64,000 nt of DNA from Caldinitratiruptor microaerophilus (GTDB lineage Bacteria; Bacillota; Sulfobacillia; Symbiobacteriales; ZC4RG38), in NCBI RefSeq assembly GCF_025999835.1, contig NZ_AP025628.1:186001-250000 (forward strand), given 5' to 3'. Positions 42,918-51,267 of the stretch are shown here, piece by piece. Under the pieces are notes generated by a model. The model saw only the letters and a list, made by a program, of their open reading frames with translations, searched no databases and was not told the origin of the DNA. The position numbers and the translations under genes were made by a program. The first letter of the stretch is position 1; each line of letters starts with the position of its first letter.

Positions 42918-44059
42918 AAGCCTACGTGGAGCGCTCGGAACTGGCGGACATCGCGGCCAGGGTGGAGGCCGGCGAGCGGCTCACCCGGGAGGACGGGTAC
43001 CGTCTGGCGCGCACGAAGGACATCCTGGCGCTGGGTTACCTGGCGGACCTCGCGCGGCGCCGGCAGGTCGGCGACGTCGCGTACTTCATCAACAACTACC
43101 ACATCAACCACACGAACATCTGCTACGCCGGCTGCAAGTTCTGCGCCTTCGCCCGCCGCCGCGATGAGGAGGGGGCCTACACCCTCACCATCGACCAGGT
43201 CGAGGCCGAGGCCGAGAAGGCCCGGGCGCTCGGCGCCACCGAAGTGCACGTCATCGGCGGCCTCAACCCGCACGTCCCGTACGAGTACTACCGCGAGGTC
43301 GTGCGGGCGATCCGGCGCGTCCACCCCGGGGCGCTCGTCCAGGCCTACGACGCGGTGGAGATCGACTTCCTGGCCCGCCTGGCCCGGAAGAGCCCCCGGG
43401 CCGTTCTGGAGGACCTGGTTGCCGACGGCCTGTCGGCGCTCCCGGGCGGCGGCGGCGAGATCTTCGCCGAGCGGGTGCACAAGGCGCTCTACCCCGGCAA
43501 GATCGGCGGCCCCCGGTACCTGGAGATCCACCGCATCGCCCACTCGATGGGGCTGCGGTCCAACTGCTCGATCCTGTACGGTCACATCGAGACGCCGGAA
43601 GAGCGGGTCGACCACATGCTGGCGCTCCGGGACCTGCAGGACGAGACCGGCGGGTTCCTGGCCTTCATCTCGTTCCCCTATCACCCGGCGAACACCCCGC
43701 TCACGAAGGAACTCCTCGCCCGGGGCGAGCGGGTCCCGCCGGCCACGACGGGGATCGACGACCTCCGCCACCTGGCGCTGGCCCGGCTCCTGCTCGACAA
43801 CATCCCGCACATCCGGGTCTTCTGGATGGCGGTCGGCATGAAGATGGCCCAGGCCTCGCTGGCGTGGGGGGTCGACGACCTCGACGGCACCGTGCGCAAG
43901 GAGCGCATCATCCACGACGCCGGCGCGGACACCGCGCAGGAGGCGGACGTCGGGGAGATGGTCCACCTCATCCGGCAGGCCGGGCGGATTCCCGTCGAGC
44001 GGGACACGCTCTACCGGCACCTGCGGGAGTACGGTCCGGTTCCTGCGGGGGAGGCGTAG
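42911..44059 (+). CDS. mqnE: Aminofutalosine synthase
   Basis: Radical-SAM enzyme joining 3-enolpyruvylbenzoate-type product and SAM to give aminofutalosine, in menaquinone biosynthesis. The 382 residues have the CxxxCxxC cluster Cys71/Cys75/Cys78 (ICYAGCKFCAF), INNYHINHTN before it, and HVIGGLNPHVPYEYY, LPGGGGEIFAERV and VFWMAVGMKMAQ. These separate MqnE from MqnC. The ATG at 42911 overlaps the preceding stop and has AAGGGGA upstream. Confidence 0.95.
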   Translation: MLKAYVERSELADIAARVEAGERLTREDGYRLARTKDILALGYLADLARRRQVGDVAYFINNYHINHTNICYAGCKFCAFARRRDEEGAYTLTIDQVEAEAEKARALGATEVHVIGGLNPHVPYEYYREVVRAIRRVHPGALVQAYDAVEIDFLARLARKSPRAVLEDLVADGLSALPGGGGEIFAERVHKALYPGKIGGPRYLEIHRIAHSMGLRSNCSILYGHIETPEERVDHMLALRDLQDETGGFLAFISFPYHPANTPLTKELLARGERVPPATTGIDDLRHLALARLLLDNIPHIRVFWMAVGMKMAQASLAWGVDDLDGTVRKERIIHDAGADTAQEADVGEMVHLIRQAGRIPVERDTLYRHLREYGPVPAGEA

Positions 44060-44064
44060 CGGCC

Positions 44065-44976
44065 GTGGCCCTCGAGACCTGGCCCGGAGCGGCGCTGGCC
44101 CGCACGCCCGAGGCGGGTGCCCTGTGGCGGCTGGGGCCGGTGCGTCTGGGTTACATCGACTACCTGAACACGCTGCCGGTGTACTTCGGCATCGAGCAGG
44201 GGATCATCGACCTGCCGGTCGCCGTGCGCCGGGGCGTGCCGTCCGAGCTGAACCGCCTGTTCCTGGACGGTAGCCTCGACATCACGCCGATCTCCTCGAT
44301 CGAGTTCGGCCGTCACGCCGACCGCTGCGTCCTCCTGCCGGACCTCTCCATCAGCGCGGACGGCCGGGTGGCGAGCATCCTGCTCTTCCACCGGGTCCCC
44401 CTGCCCCGGGTGCGGCGGGTGGCGCTGACCACGGCCTCGGCCACCTCGGTGGTGCTGACCCGCATCATCCTCGAGCGGCACCTGGGGCTCGTGCCCGAGT
44501 ACGTGCGCATGGCCCCCGACCTGGACGCGATGCTGGCCGGGGCCGACGCCGCGCTCATGATCGGCGACGACGCCCTCCTGGCCGACCAGGCCCGCCGGGA
44601 GGGGCGGTATCCCGGCGTCCTCGCCCTGGACCTCGGCGAGGCCTGGAAGGAGATGACCGGGCTCCCGATGGTGTACGCCCTGTGGGTGATCCGGGCCGAA
44701 TTCGCCCGGAGGAGCCCCGAGGGCGTGTGGCTGGTGGGCCGGCTCCTGCAGGAGAGCCAGGCGTACTCCTGGACCCACCGGGACGCGCTCCTGGCGGAGG
44801 CCCGCCGGCGCCGGCACCTGCCGGAACCCGTGATCGAGGACTACTTCCGGCTCATCCGGCACGAGTTCGGCCCGCGGTACCGCGAGGCACTCCTCACCTT
44901 CTTCCGCCACGCCCACGCCCTGGGCGAACTGGCAGAGGTGCCGGTCCTGCGGGTCTGGGGGGAGGAAGGGCGTTGA
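44065..44976 (+). CDS. mqnA: Chorismate dehydratase
   Basis: Converts chorismate to 3-[(1-carboxyvinyl)oxy]benzoate, the first futalosine-pathway step. The 303 residues have a periplasmic-binding-protein-like fold with RLGYIDYLNTLPVYFGIEQG, GSLDITPISSIEFGRHAD, ATSVVLTRIILERHLGL and ADAALMIGDDALL. GTG 44065 has GGGGGAGG ten bases upstream. The stop overlaps mqnC (TTGA). Confidence 0.95.
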   Translation: MALETWPGAALARTPEAGALWRLGPVRLGYIDYLNTLPVYFGIEQGIIDLPVAVRRGVPSELNRLFLDGSLDITPISSIEFGRHADRCVLLPDLSISADGRVASILLFHRVPLPRVRRVALTTASATSVVLTRIILERHLGLVPEYVRMAPDLDAMLAGADAALMIGDDALLADQARREGRYPGVLALDLGEAWKEMTGLPMVYALWVIRAEFARRSPEGVWLVGRLLQESQAYSWTHRDALLAEARRRRHLPEPVIEDYFRLIRHEFGPRYREALLTFFRHAHALGELAEVPVLRVWGEEGR

Positions 44977-46082
44977 GCATCGCCACCGGCACCGGCATCC
45001 GGCACATCCTCGAGAAGGCGTACGCTGGCGAGCGGCTCACCTTCGAGGACGGCCTGGCGCTCATGAAGAGCCCGGACCTCCTGGAGATCGCCGCTGCGGC
45101 CGACCACGTGCGCCGCCGCTTCCACCCGGATGACACGGTGACCTTCATCATCGACCGGAACATCAACTACACGAACATCTGCGCCGCGCAGTGCTCGTTC
45201 TGCGCCTTCAAGCGCGACCCGGGGCACCCCGAGGGCTACGTCCTCTCGTGGGAGGAGCTCGACCGGAAGTGCCAGGAGCTGGTCGACCAGGGCGGCACGC
45301 AGGTCCTGCTCCAGGGCGGCCTCAATCCGGACCTGAAGCTCGAATACTACCAGGAACTCATCCACCGCATCCAGTCGAAGTTCCCCCAGCTCACCGTCCA
45401 CGGGTTCTCGCCCGCCGAGATCTGGTTCCTCGCCCGCATCTCCCGGATGACCCTGCGGGAGTGCATCCAGGCGCTCAGGGACGCCGGCCTGCGGTCGATC
45501 CCCGGCGGCGGCGGCGAGATCCTCGTCGACCGGGTCCGGCGGCGCATCGGCAAGGGCAAGGTCCTGACCGACCAGTGGTTCGAGGTCATGGAGGTCGCCC
45601 AGGAACTCGGGCTCAACACCACCGCCACGATGATGTACGGGCACGTCGAGACGGTGGAGGAGCAGGTCGAGACCCTGGTCCGGATCCGCAACTCCCAGGA
45701 CCGGTACGGCGGGTACATGGCCTTCATCCACTGGGACTTCCAGCCCGGCGGCACCCGGCTGGGGCTGGAGATGGAAGCGGAGGGGGGATATCACCTCGGC
45801 ACCGGCTGGGACTACCTGCGCATCATGGCGGTGGCCCGGCTGATCCTGGACAACATCCCGAACATCCAGGTGTCGTGGGTGACGCAGGGCCCGAAGCTCG
45901 CCCAGGTGGCGCTGCGCTTCGGCGCCAACGACTTCGGCGGGACGATGATGGAGGAGAACGTGGTCTCCGCCGCCGGGACGATCCACCACGTGAACCCGGA
46001 CGACGCCGTCCGGCTCATCCGGGACGCCGGCTTCCATCCGGCCCAGCGGGACACGTTCTACAACGTCATTCGGCGGTTCTGA
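44973..46082 (+). CDS. mqnC: Cyclic dehypoxanthinylfutalosine synthase
   Basis: Radical-SAM cyclase of the futalosine menaquinone pathway, 369 residues. CxxxCxxC is Cys70/Cys74/Cys77 (ICAAQCSFCAF) after RNINYTN. Other MqnC segments are LLQGGLNPDLKLEYYQEL, SIPGGGGEILVDRVRRRI and FGANDFGGTMMEENVVSAAG. TTG 44973 follows GGAGGAAGG and overlaps the mqnA stop. MqnD is not in the window. Confidence 0.95.
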   Translation: MSIATGTGIRHILEKAYAGERLTFEDGLALMKSPDLLEIAAAADHVRRRFHPDDTVTFIIDRNINYTNICAAQCSFCAFKRDPGHPEGYVLSWEELDRKCQELVDQGGTQVLLQGGLNPDLKLEYYQELIHRIQSKFPQLTVHGFSPAEIWFLARISRMTLRECIQALRDAGLRSIPGGGGEILVDRVRRRIGKGKVLTDQWFEVMEVAQELGLNTTATMMYGHVETVEEQVETLVRIRNSQDRYGGYMAFIHWDFQPGGTRLGLEMEAEGGYHLGTGWDYLRIMAVARLILDNIPNIQVSWVTQGPKLAQVALRFGANDFGGTMMEENVVSAAGTIHHVNPDDAVRLIRDAGFHPAQRDTFYNVIRRF

Positions 46083-46103
46083 CGCCTCGGGGCGGATCGG
46101 CAC

Positions 46104-46132
46104 TTGCAGGTCCGGCAGCGGTGGTGTATGAT
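46104..46132 (+). promoter_or_regulatory. Promoter of the RNA-binding protein gene
   Basis: TTGCAG (46104-46109), a 17-base spacer and TATGAT (46127-46132). The start codon is about 145 bases from the expected transcription start, leaving an unusually long leader. Confidence 0.6.
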
Positions 46133-46282
46133 GGGACCATCGGCCGGTGAGCGCGCCGGCGCACAACGGTTCCTCCGCGAGTTGCAACTTGGGTCCGGAC
46201 CAGGGCGGCTACTGCGGGCAGACCGGGTGCCGCCCTGCGCCGTGTTCGGGCCGAAATCGGAACCGCGTGAGGAGACGCGCGC

Positions 46283-46579
46283 ATGACCAAGACGCTGTAT
46301 TTCGGCAACCTGTCCTGGGCCACCACGGAGGGGGACCTCCAGCAACTCGTCAGCCAGTACGCCGAGGTGATCTCGGCCCGGATCGCCACCGACCGTGAGA
46401 CCGGCCGCTCCCGGGGCTTCGGCTTCGTGGAGGTGCCGGCGGACGCCGCCGAGGCCGTGATCGCCTCCCTGAACGGCCAGGAATTCGACGGCCGGACCAT
46501 CACGGTGAACGAGGCCCGGCCGCGCGAGGAGCGCCCCCGCGAGGATCGCTCCCGCCGCGCCGCCCCCCGCCGCTGGTAA
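46283..46579 (+). CDS. RNA-binding protein with a single RRM
   Basis: A 98-residue RRM protein. RNP2 is TLYFGNLSW (residues 4-12) and RNP1 SRGFGFVEV (about 43-51). The tail is Arg/Glu-rich (PREERPREDRSRRAAPRRW). Such proteins are common in cyanobacteria, where some are cold-induced, and occur in some other bacteria; they bind RNA, but targets are unknown. ATG 46283 follows GAGGAGACGCG. The long leader and strong terminator mark a monocistronic, possibly post-transcriptionally regulated gene. Confidence 0.95.
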   Translation: MTKTLYFGNLSWATTEGDLQQLVSQYAEVISARIATDRETGRSRGFGFVEVPADAAEAVIASLNGQEFDGRTITVNEARPREERPREDRSRRAAPRRW

Positions 46580-46609
46580 GGACCGCGTGCGACTGTCGGC
46601 GCCGGAAGG

Positions 46610-46644
46610 AAGGCCGCCCCCGCCACACAGGCGGGGGCGGCCTT
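46610..46644. terminator. Bidirectional terminator after the RRM gene
   Basis: A perfect 15-bp stem AAGGCCGCCCCCGCC/GGCGGGGGCGGCCTT with loop ACACA, flanked by TTCC on both strands. It lies 30 bases after the RRM gene and only 4 bases from the stop of a small convergent ORF. Confidence 0.8.
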
Positions 46645-46648
46645 TCCA

Positions 46649-46819
46649 TCACCCCTCCCGCACGTCGGCGACCGTGCCGCCCGTGATGCGGACGAGGTCC
46701 CGCGGGCTCAGGCGGAACACGGCGTGGGGCGTGCCGGCTGCCGCCCGCCGCAGAGGAACCCCCTGCCCCTGGGCCGAACAGTAGGGCTCTGGACAGCGCA
46801 GCCCGCAAGCGAGGTGCAC
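46649..46819 (-). CDS. Possible small cysteine-containing protein
   Basis: A 56-residue ORF from GTG 46817-46819. Its first 15 residues hold three cysteines ([18 protein letters not shown]) and the remainder reads like a small folded domain ([25 protein letters not shown]). Its stop lies just before a terminator hairpin that also works on the minus strand, which supports a real gene ending there. No Shine-Dalgarno is visible and no family was recognised. It is divergent from the galactonate dehydratase gene. Confidence 0.42.
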   Translation of the reverse strand: MHLACGLRCPEPYCSAQGQGVPLRRAAAGTPHAVFRLSPRDLVRITGGTVADVREG

Positions 46820-46824
46820 GCGAC

Positions 46825-47973
46825 GTGAAGATCACGCGGATGGAACTGTTCAAGGTCCCGCCCCGCTGGCTCTTCCTGAAGGTCGAGACCGACGAGGGGA
46901 TCACGGGCTGGGGCGAGCCGGTGGTGGAGGGCCGGGCCGACACCGTCCTGGCGGCCGTGAAGGAGCTGGCGGGCTACCTCGTCGGGAAGGACCCGCTCCG
47001 GATCGAGGACCACTGGCAGGTGATGTACCGGGGCGGGTTCTACCGCGGCGGCCCGGTGCTGATGAGCGCGATCGCCGGCATCGACCAGGCGCTCTGGGAC
47101 ATCAAGGGCAAGTACCACGGGGCCCCGGTGTACGAGCTCCTCGGCGGCCCGTGCCGGGACCGGATCCGGGTGTACAACTGGATCGGCGGCGACCGGCCCG
47201 CCGACGTGGCCGAGCAGGCCCGCCGGCAGGTCGAGGCGGGCCTCACGGCCATCAAGATGAACGGCACCGAGGAGATGCACTACATCGACTCGCTGGAGAA
47301 GGTGGAGGCGGCGGTGCGGCGCCTGGCCGCCGTGCGGGAGGCGGTGGGCAAGGGCGTGGACATCGCGGTCGACTTCCACGGCCGCGTCCACCGGGCGATG
47401 GCGAAGGTGCTGGCCAAGGAACTGGAGCCGTACCGGCCGATGTTCATCGAGGAGCCCGTGCTCCCCGAACATCCCGAGGCCCTGCGCGAGGTGGCCCGGC
47501 ACACGACGATCCCGATCGCCACCGGCGAGCGGCTCTTCTCCCGCTGGGACTTCAAGGGCCTCCTCGCCGGCGGCGCGGTCGACATCATCCAGCCCGACCT
47601 CTCGCACGCCGGCGGGATCACGGAGGTTCGCAAGATCGCCGCCATGGCCGAGGCGTACGACGTGGCCCTGGCTCCCCACTGCCCGCTGGGCCCCATCGCG
47701 CTGGCGGCATGCCTTCAGGTCGACGCCTGCTCGCCCAACGCCTTCATCCAGGAGCAGAGCCTCGGGATCCACTACAACCGGGGCGCCGACCTCCTCGACT
47801 ACCTCGCCGACCCCGGCGTCTTCCGGTACAAGGACGGGTACGTCGAGCTGCCGAAGGGCCCGGGGCTGGGCATCGAGATCGACGAGGCGAAGGTGCGGGA
47901 GGCGGCCCGCACCGGCCACGACTGGCACAACCCGGTGTGGCGCAACGCCGACGGCACCGTCGCGGAGTGGTGA
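46825..47973 (+). CDS. dgoD: D-galactonate dehydratase
   Basis: Enolase-superfamily enzyme that dehydrates D-galactonate to 2-dehydro-3-deoxygalactonate. The 382 residues follow DgoD almost throughout: [113 protein letters not shown] and the ending ADGTVAEW. Metal ligands lie in VDFHGR, EEP and TGER, and His in APHCPLG. Start GTG 46825. It stands before a sugar ABC importer, which fits uptake and use of sugar acids. Confidence 0.93.
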   Translation: MKITRMELFKVPPRWLFLKVETDEGITGWGEPVVEGRADTVLAAVKELAGYLVGKDPLRIEDHWQVMYRGGFYRGGPVLMSAIAGIDQALWDIKGKYHGAPVYELLGGPCRDRIRVYNWIGGDRPADVAEQARRQVEAGLTAIKMNGTEEMHYIDSLEKVEAAVRRLAAVREAVGKGVDIAVDFHGRVHRAMAKVLAKELEPYRPMFIEEPVLPEHPEALREVARHTTIPIATGERLFSRWDFKGLLAGGAVDIIQPDLSHAGGITEVRKIAAMAEAYDVALAPHCPLGPIALAACLQVDACSPNAFIQEQSLGIHYNRGADLLDYLADPGVFRYKDGYVELPKGPGLGIEIDEAKVREAARTGHDWHNPVWRNADGTVAEW

Positions 47974-48035
47974 GTGGCGGATTGTGGGTCGTGGGGGACC
48001 GGCGTACCGGGAGTGCCGGCTTCGCGGGGGTGCTA

Positions 48036-48048
48036 GAAAACGATTTTC
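48036..48048. promoter_or_regulatory. Palindromic operator candidate
   Basis: GAAAACGATTTTC, a 5-bp-arm palindrome in otherwise GC-rich DNA, 7 bases upstream of the -35 of the sugar-transporter promoter. It could bind the RpiR regulator encoded downstream or a LacI/CcpA-type factor. Confidence 0.45.
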
Positions 48049-48054
48049 CTCCTC

Positions 48055-48083
48055 TTGCTCCCGTCGAGTAAATTTGTTACGTT
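48055..48083 (+). promoter_or_regulatory. Promoter of the sugar ABC operon
   Basis: TTGCTC (48055-48060), a 17-base spacer and TACGTT (48078-48083), about 70 bases before the binding-protein start. Confidence 0.4.
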
Positions 48084-48150
48084 GTGGTCGGAGTGCCTCG
48101 TTCGCTCCAGTCGTACCAGCACTACCAGCACCGCAAGAGGGGGTACACAC

Positions 48151-49494
48151 GTGAAACGGGTCCTGCACCGTCTCGCCTGGGCCGCGGCGTTCGCCGTCCT
48201 CCTCAGCGCCTGCTCGAAGCCTGCCGGGCAGCCGGCCGCCGGCCAGCAGGGGCAGCCGGGCACGGAGAAGCCCGCCGCGAGCCAGCCGTACGCCGGCACC
48301 ACGATCCGCTTCCTGGCCGCCAACCACCCCTGGACGGACACGATCAAGGGCCTGCTGCCCGAGTTCGAGCAGAAGACGGGCATCAAGGTCAACATGGAGA
48401 GCATCGCCGAGAACCAGCTGACCCAGAAGCTGACGGTCGAGCTGACGGCGGGCGGCGGTACCGTCGACGTGTTCATGCAGCGGCCGCTCCAGGAGGCCAA
48501 GCTCTTCCAGAAGAACGGCTGGTACGCGGACCTGAACGAGTACCTGAAGGATAGCGCCAAGACCCCGGCCGACTACGACTTCGCGGATTTCTACCCCGGC
48601 CCGGTCGAGACGGAGACCGTGCAGGGGCACCTCACCGGCATCCCCCTCATCACCGAGCAGCAGATCATCTACTACCGGAAGGACCTCTTCGAGGCGAAGG
48701 GGATCAAGGTTCCGACCACGATGGAGGAACTCGAGGCGGCCGCCAAGGCGCTCCATGACCCCAGCGGCGGCGTCTACGGGATCGTCATGCGGGGCCAGGG
48801 CAACCCGGCGGTCACCCAGTTCTCGAGCTTCCTCTACAGCATGGGCGGGGACTTCCTGCAGGACGGCAAGGCCGCCATCGCCACCCCCGAGGCGATCAAG
48901 GCGTTCACGTTCTACGGCAAGCTGCTGCGGGAGTACGGCCCGCCCGGCGTGCTGAACATGTCCTGGCCGCAGGCGGCGGCGCTCTTCGCCCAGGGCAAGG
49001 CGGCCATGTGGCTCGACGCCAACTCCCTCTACAACAACGTCACCGACCCGAAGAAGTCCACCGTCGCCGACAAGGTCGGCTTCGCCCAGTTCCCCGCCGG
49101 CGACAAGGGCTCGCTGCCGTACTCGGTGACGTCCTGGGGCATCAGCATCGCCGCCTCCAGCAAGAACAGGGACGCGGCCTGGGAGTTCGTGAAGTGGGCG
49201 ACCAGCAAGGAGATCGTCCTGAAGACCCAGTCGGCCGGTAACCCCGGCGCCCGGAAGTCGGTCTGGGAAAACCCCGAGGGCACCAAGGCGTGGCCGGCGG
49301 AGTGGGTCGAGGTGGCCCGGAAGTCCAGCGCCGTGGGCCGACCGGCCGACCGGCCCCAGGTGATCAACGTGGGCCAGGCCCGGGACATCATCGGCGAGGT
49401 CATCACGGCGGCCATCACCGGCAAGGACGTGGCCGCGGCCGCCAAGGACGCGAACGCGCGCTTCCAGCAGCTGATCGACAGCGAGAGCAAGTGA
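48151..49494 (+). CDS. Sugar ABC transporter substrate-binding lipoprotein
   Basis: A family-1 extracellular solute-binding protein, 447 residues. A lipoprotein signal peptide with lipobox LLSAC is followed by a Gln/Gly/Pro-rich linker and the binding domain. Typical segments are LLPEFEQKTGIKVNMESIAENQ, IPLITEQQIIYYRKDLFEAKGI, FAQGKAAMWLDANSLYN and DAAWEFVKWATSKE. GTG 48151 follows AAGAGGGGG. The ligand is unknown; the neighbours suggest galactonate, gluconate or a related sugar acid or glycoside. No ATPase gene is in the operon. Confidence 0.92.
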   Translation: MKRVLHRLAWAAAFAVLLSACSKPAGQPAAGQQGQPGTEKPAASQPYAGTTIRFLAANHPWTDTIKGLLPEFEQKTGIKVNMESIAENQLTQKLTVELTAGGGTVDVFMQRPLQEAKLFQKNGWYADLNEYLKDSAKTPADYDFADFYPGPVETETVQGHLTGIPLITEQQIIYYRKDLFEAKGIKVPTTMEELEAAAKALHDPSGGVYGIVMRGQGNPAVTQFSSFLYSMGGDFLQDGKAAIATPEAIKAFTFYGKLLREYGPPGVLNMSWPQAAALFAQGKAAMWLDANSLYNNVTDPKKSTVADKVGFAQFPAGDKGSLPYSVTSWGISIAASSKNRDAAWEFVKWATSKEIVLKTQSAGNPGARKSVWENPEGTKAWPAEWVEVARKSSAVGRPADRPQVINVGQARDIIGEVITAAITGKDVAAAAKDANARFQQLIDSESK

Positions 49495-49508
49495 CGGAAG
49501 CCGGGGGA

Positions 49509-49541
49509 GCCGCCCGGGCCGGCCAGGCCGGCCCGGGCGGC
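49509..49541 (+). repeat. Intercistronic hairpin between binding protein and permease
   Basis: A perfect 16-bp inverted repeat GCCGCCCGGGCCGGCC/GGCCGGCCCGGGCGGC around a single A, 14 bases after the binding-protein stop. Such hairpins usually protect or partially end the upstream message, so that binding protein is made in excess over permeases. Confidence 0.6.
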
Positions 49542-49565
49542 ACGCTCCGAGAGCGGGGTGCGTGG

Positions 49566-50441
49566 ATGGGGATCCGGGCAGATCAGGCGGTGCGATGGCT
49601 GTTCCCGCTGCCGGCACTGGCGTTCGTCGTCGTGATGATGCTGTTCCCCATCGTGTACACGGCGTGGCTGTCCCTGCACGAGTGGTCGATGTCCGCCGTC
49701 ACGCCGCCGCGCCTCGTGGGGCTGCGCAACTACGCGACCCTCCTCGGCGCCGATCCGCGCTTCTGGATGGCCGTGTGGCGGACGATCTACTTCACCGGCC
49801 TCGCCCTCGTGGTGGAAACCGTGCTCGGGGTCGCCATCGCCCTCCTGCTGAACCGGGACTTTCCGGGGAAGAACCTGGTCAAGACCCTCGTGCTGCTGCC
49901 GATGATCGCCACCCCGGTGGCGATCGGGATGGTGTGGCTCCTCTTCTACGAGCCGACCATCGGCCTGGCGAACTACGTGCTCGGCCTGTTCCACCTGCCG
50001 CCCCAGCCCTGGCTGGCCTCTGAGCGGGGTGCGCTGCCCTCGCTGGCCCTCGTCGACATCTGGCAGTGGACCCCCATGGTCGCTCTGATCGTCCTGGCCG
50101 GGTTGGCCTCCCTGCCGGCGGATCCCTTCGAGGCGGCCCAGGTCGACGGCGCCACCCCGCTGCAGGTGCTGTGGCACGTCACCCTGCCGCTCCTGCGGCC
50201 GACCATCGGCGTCGCGGTGATCCTGCGCGCGATCGACGCCCTGAAGACCTTCGACATCATCTACGCGATGACCCAGGGCGGCCCGAACTACGCCTCCGAG
50301 ACGCTGAACCTGTACGCCTACACGCTCGGCTTCAGCTACTTCCGGATGGGCATGGCCTCCGCGCTGCTGGAGATCTTCTTCGCCCTGGTGCTGGGGGTCG
50401 TGGTGCTCCTGAACCGGGCGCGCCGGGGGGTGCTGATGTGA
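49566..50441 (+). CDS. Sugar ABC transporter permease (MalF/UgpA-type)
   Basis: A 291-residue inner-membrane permease with about six helices. The first is LFPLPALAFVVVMMLFPIVY. The EAA loop reads DPFEAAQVDGATPLQVLWHVTLPLLRP. ATG 49566 is used; the upstream site is only GGGGTG. It overlaps the next permease by the stop/start GTGA. Confidence 0.92.
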   Translation: MGIRADQAVRWLFPLPALAFVVVMMLFPIVYTAWLSLHEWSMSAVTPPRLVGLRNYATLLGADPRFWMAVWRTIYFTGLALVVETVLGVAIALLLNRDFPGKNLVKTLVLLPMIATPVAIGMVWLLFYEPTIGLANYVLGLFHLPPQPWLASERGALPSLALVDIWQWTPMVALIVLAGLASLPADPFEAAQVDGATPLQVLWHVTLPLLRPTIGVAVILRAIDALKTFDIIYAMTQGGPNYASETLNLYAYTLGFSYFRMGMASALLEIFFALVLGVVVLLNRARRGVLM

Positions 50442-51262
50442 GCCGGGGACGCCTGCGCACACTCGTCAGCGTCCTCCATGGCCTCGGCGTGGCCGTGGTG
50501 CTGGCCGTCTTCCTGTTCCCCTTCGCGTGGATGGTCATGTCGTCGTTCAAGACCCAGGTGCAGATCACGGCCACCCCGCCGCAGTGGATCTGGCAGCCCA
50601 CGCTCGAGAACTACGTCGAGGTCCTGCAGGCCCAGCGCTTCGGCACCTATATCTGGAACAGCTTCGTGGTGGCGGCGGGGTCGACCCTGGCCGGATTTGT
50701 CCTCGGCCTGCCGGCGGCGTATGCCATCGCCCGGTACCGCCAGCACGGCCTCGGCATGGTCATCCTGGTGGCCCGGATCGTGCCGGGCATCACCTTCCTG
50801 GTGCCGTGGTACATCTTCTTCAGCAAGCTGAAGCTGGTCGACACCTACACGGCCCTGATCCTCAGCCACCTGCTGGTGGTCATGCCCTTCATCGTCTGGG
50901 TGATGATCGCCTTCTTCGAGGCCATTCCCACTGAGGTCATCGAGGCAGCGATGGTCGACGGCTGCACCGAGGCGGGCGCCTTCTGGCGGGTCGTGCTCCC
51001 GATCTCCGGCCCGGGCCTCGTCACCTCCGGCATCCTGGCCTTCATCTTCTCCTGGAACAACTTCATGTTTTCCGTGATCCTCACGGGAGCCCGGACCAAG
51101 ACTCTGCCGGTGGCGATCTTCAACTTCCTCTCCTACTCGGAGATCAACTGGGGCGCCCTCATGGCCGCGGCGGTGATCATCACGCTGCCGGTCGTGATCC
51201 TCGGGCTCGTGACCCAGCGCTACATCGTCCGCGGCCTGACGGCCGGGGCCGTGAAGGGGTAG
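50438..51262 (+). CDS. Sugar ABC transporter permease (MalG/UgpE-type)
   Basis: A 274-residue partner permease with six helices. The EAA loop is IPTEVIEAAMVDGCTEAGAFWRVVLPISGPG, and the C-terminus YIVRGLTAGAVKG is classical for MalG-type proteins. GTG 50438 overlaps the preceding stop. The ATPase must be shared from elsewhere, as is common for CUT1 importers. Confidence 0.93.
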   Translation: MSRGRLRTLVSVLHGLGVAVVLAVFLFPFAWMVMSSFKTQVQITATPPQWIWQPTLENYVEVLQAQRFGTYIWNSFVVAAGSTLAGFVLGLPAAYAIARYRQHGLGMVILVARIVPGITFLVPWYIFFSKLKLVDTYTALILSHLLVVMPFIVWVMIAFFEAIPTEVIEAAMVDGCTEAGAFWRVVLPISGPGLVTSGILAFIFSWNNFMFSVILTGARTKTLPVAIFNFLSYSEINWGALMAAAVIITLPVVILGLVTQRYIVRGLTAGAVKG

Positions 51263-51267
51263 TCCGC

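Noticed and set aside
48036-48048. CcpA catabolite-response element
   Set aside because: GAAAACGATTTTC resembles a cre core but lacks its flanking consensus, and no CcpA gene is in view. It is kept only as a generic operator candidate.
46708-49617. Long minus-strand open frame opposite dgoD and the sugar-binding protein
   Set aside because: It is the mirror of two clear genes; composition is biased and no start or ribosome binding site fits.
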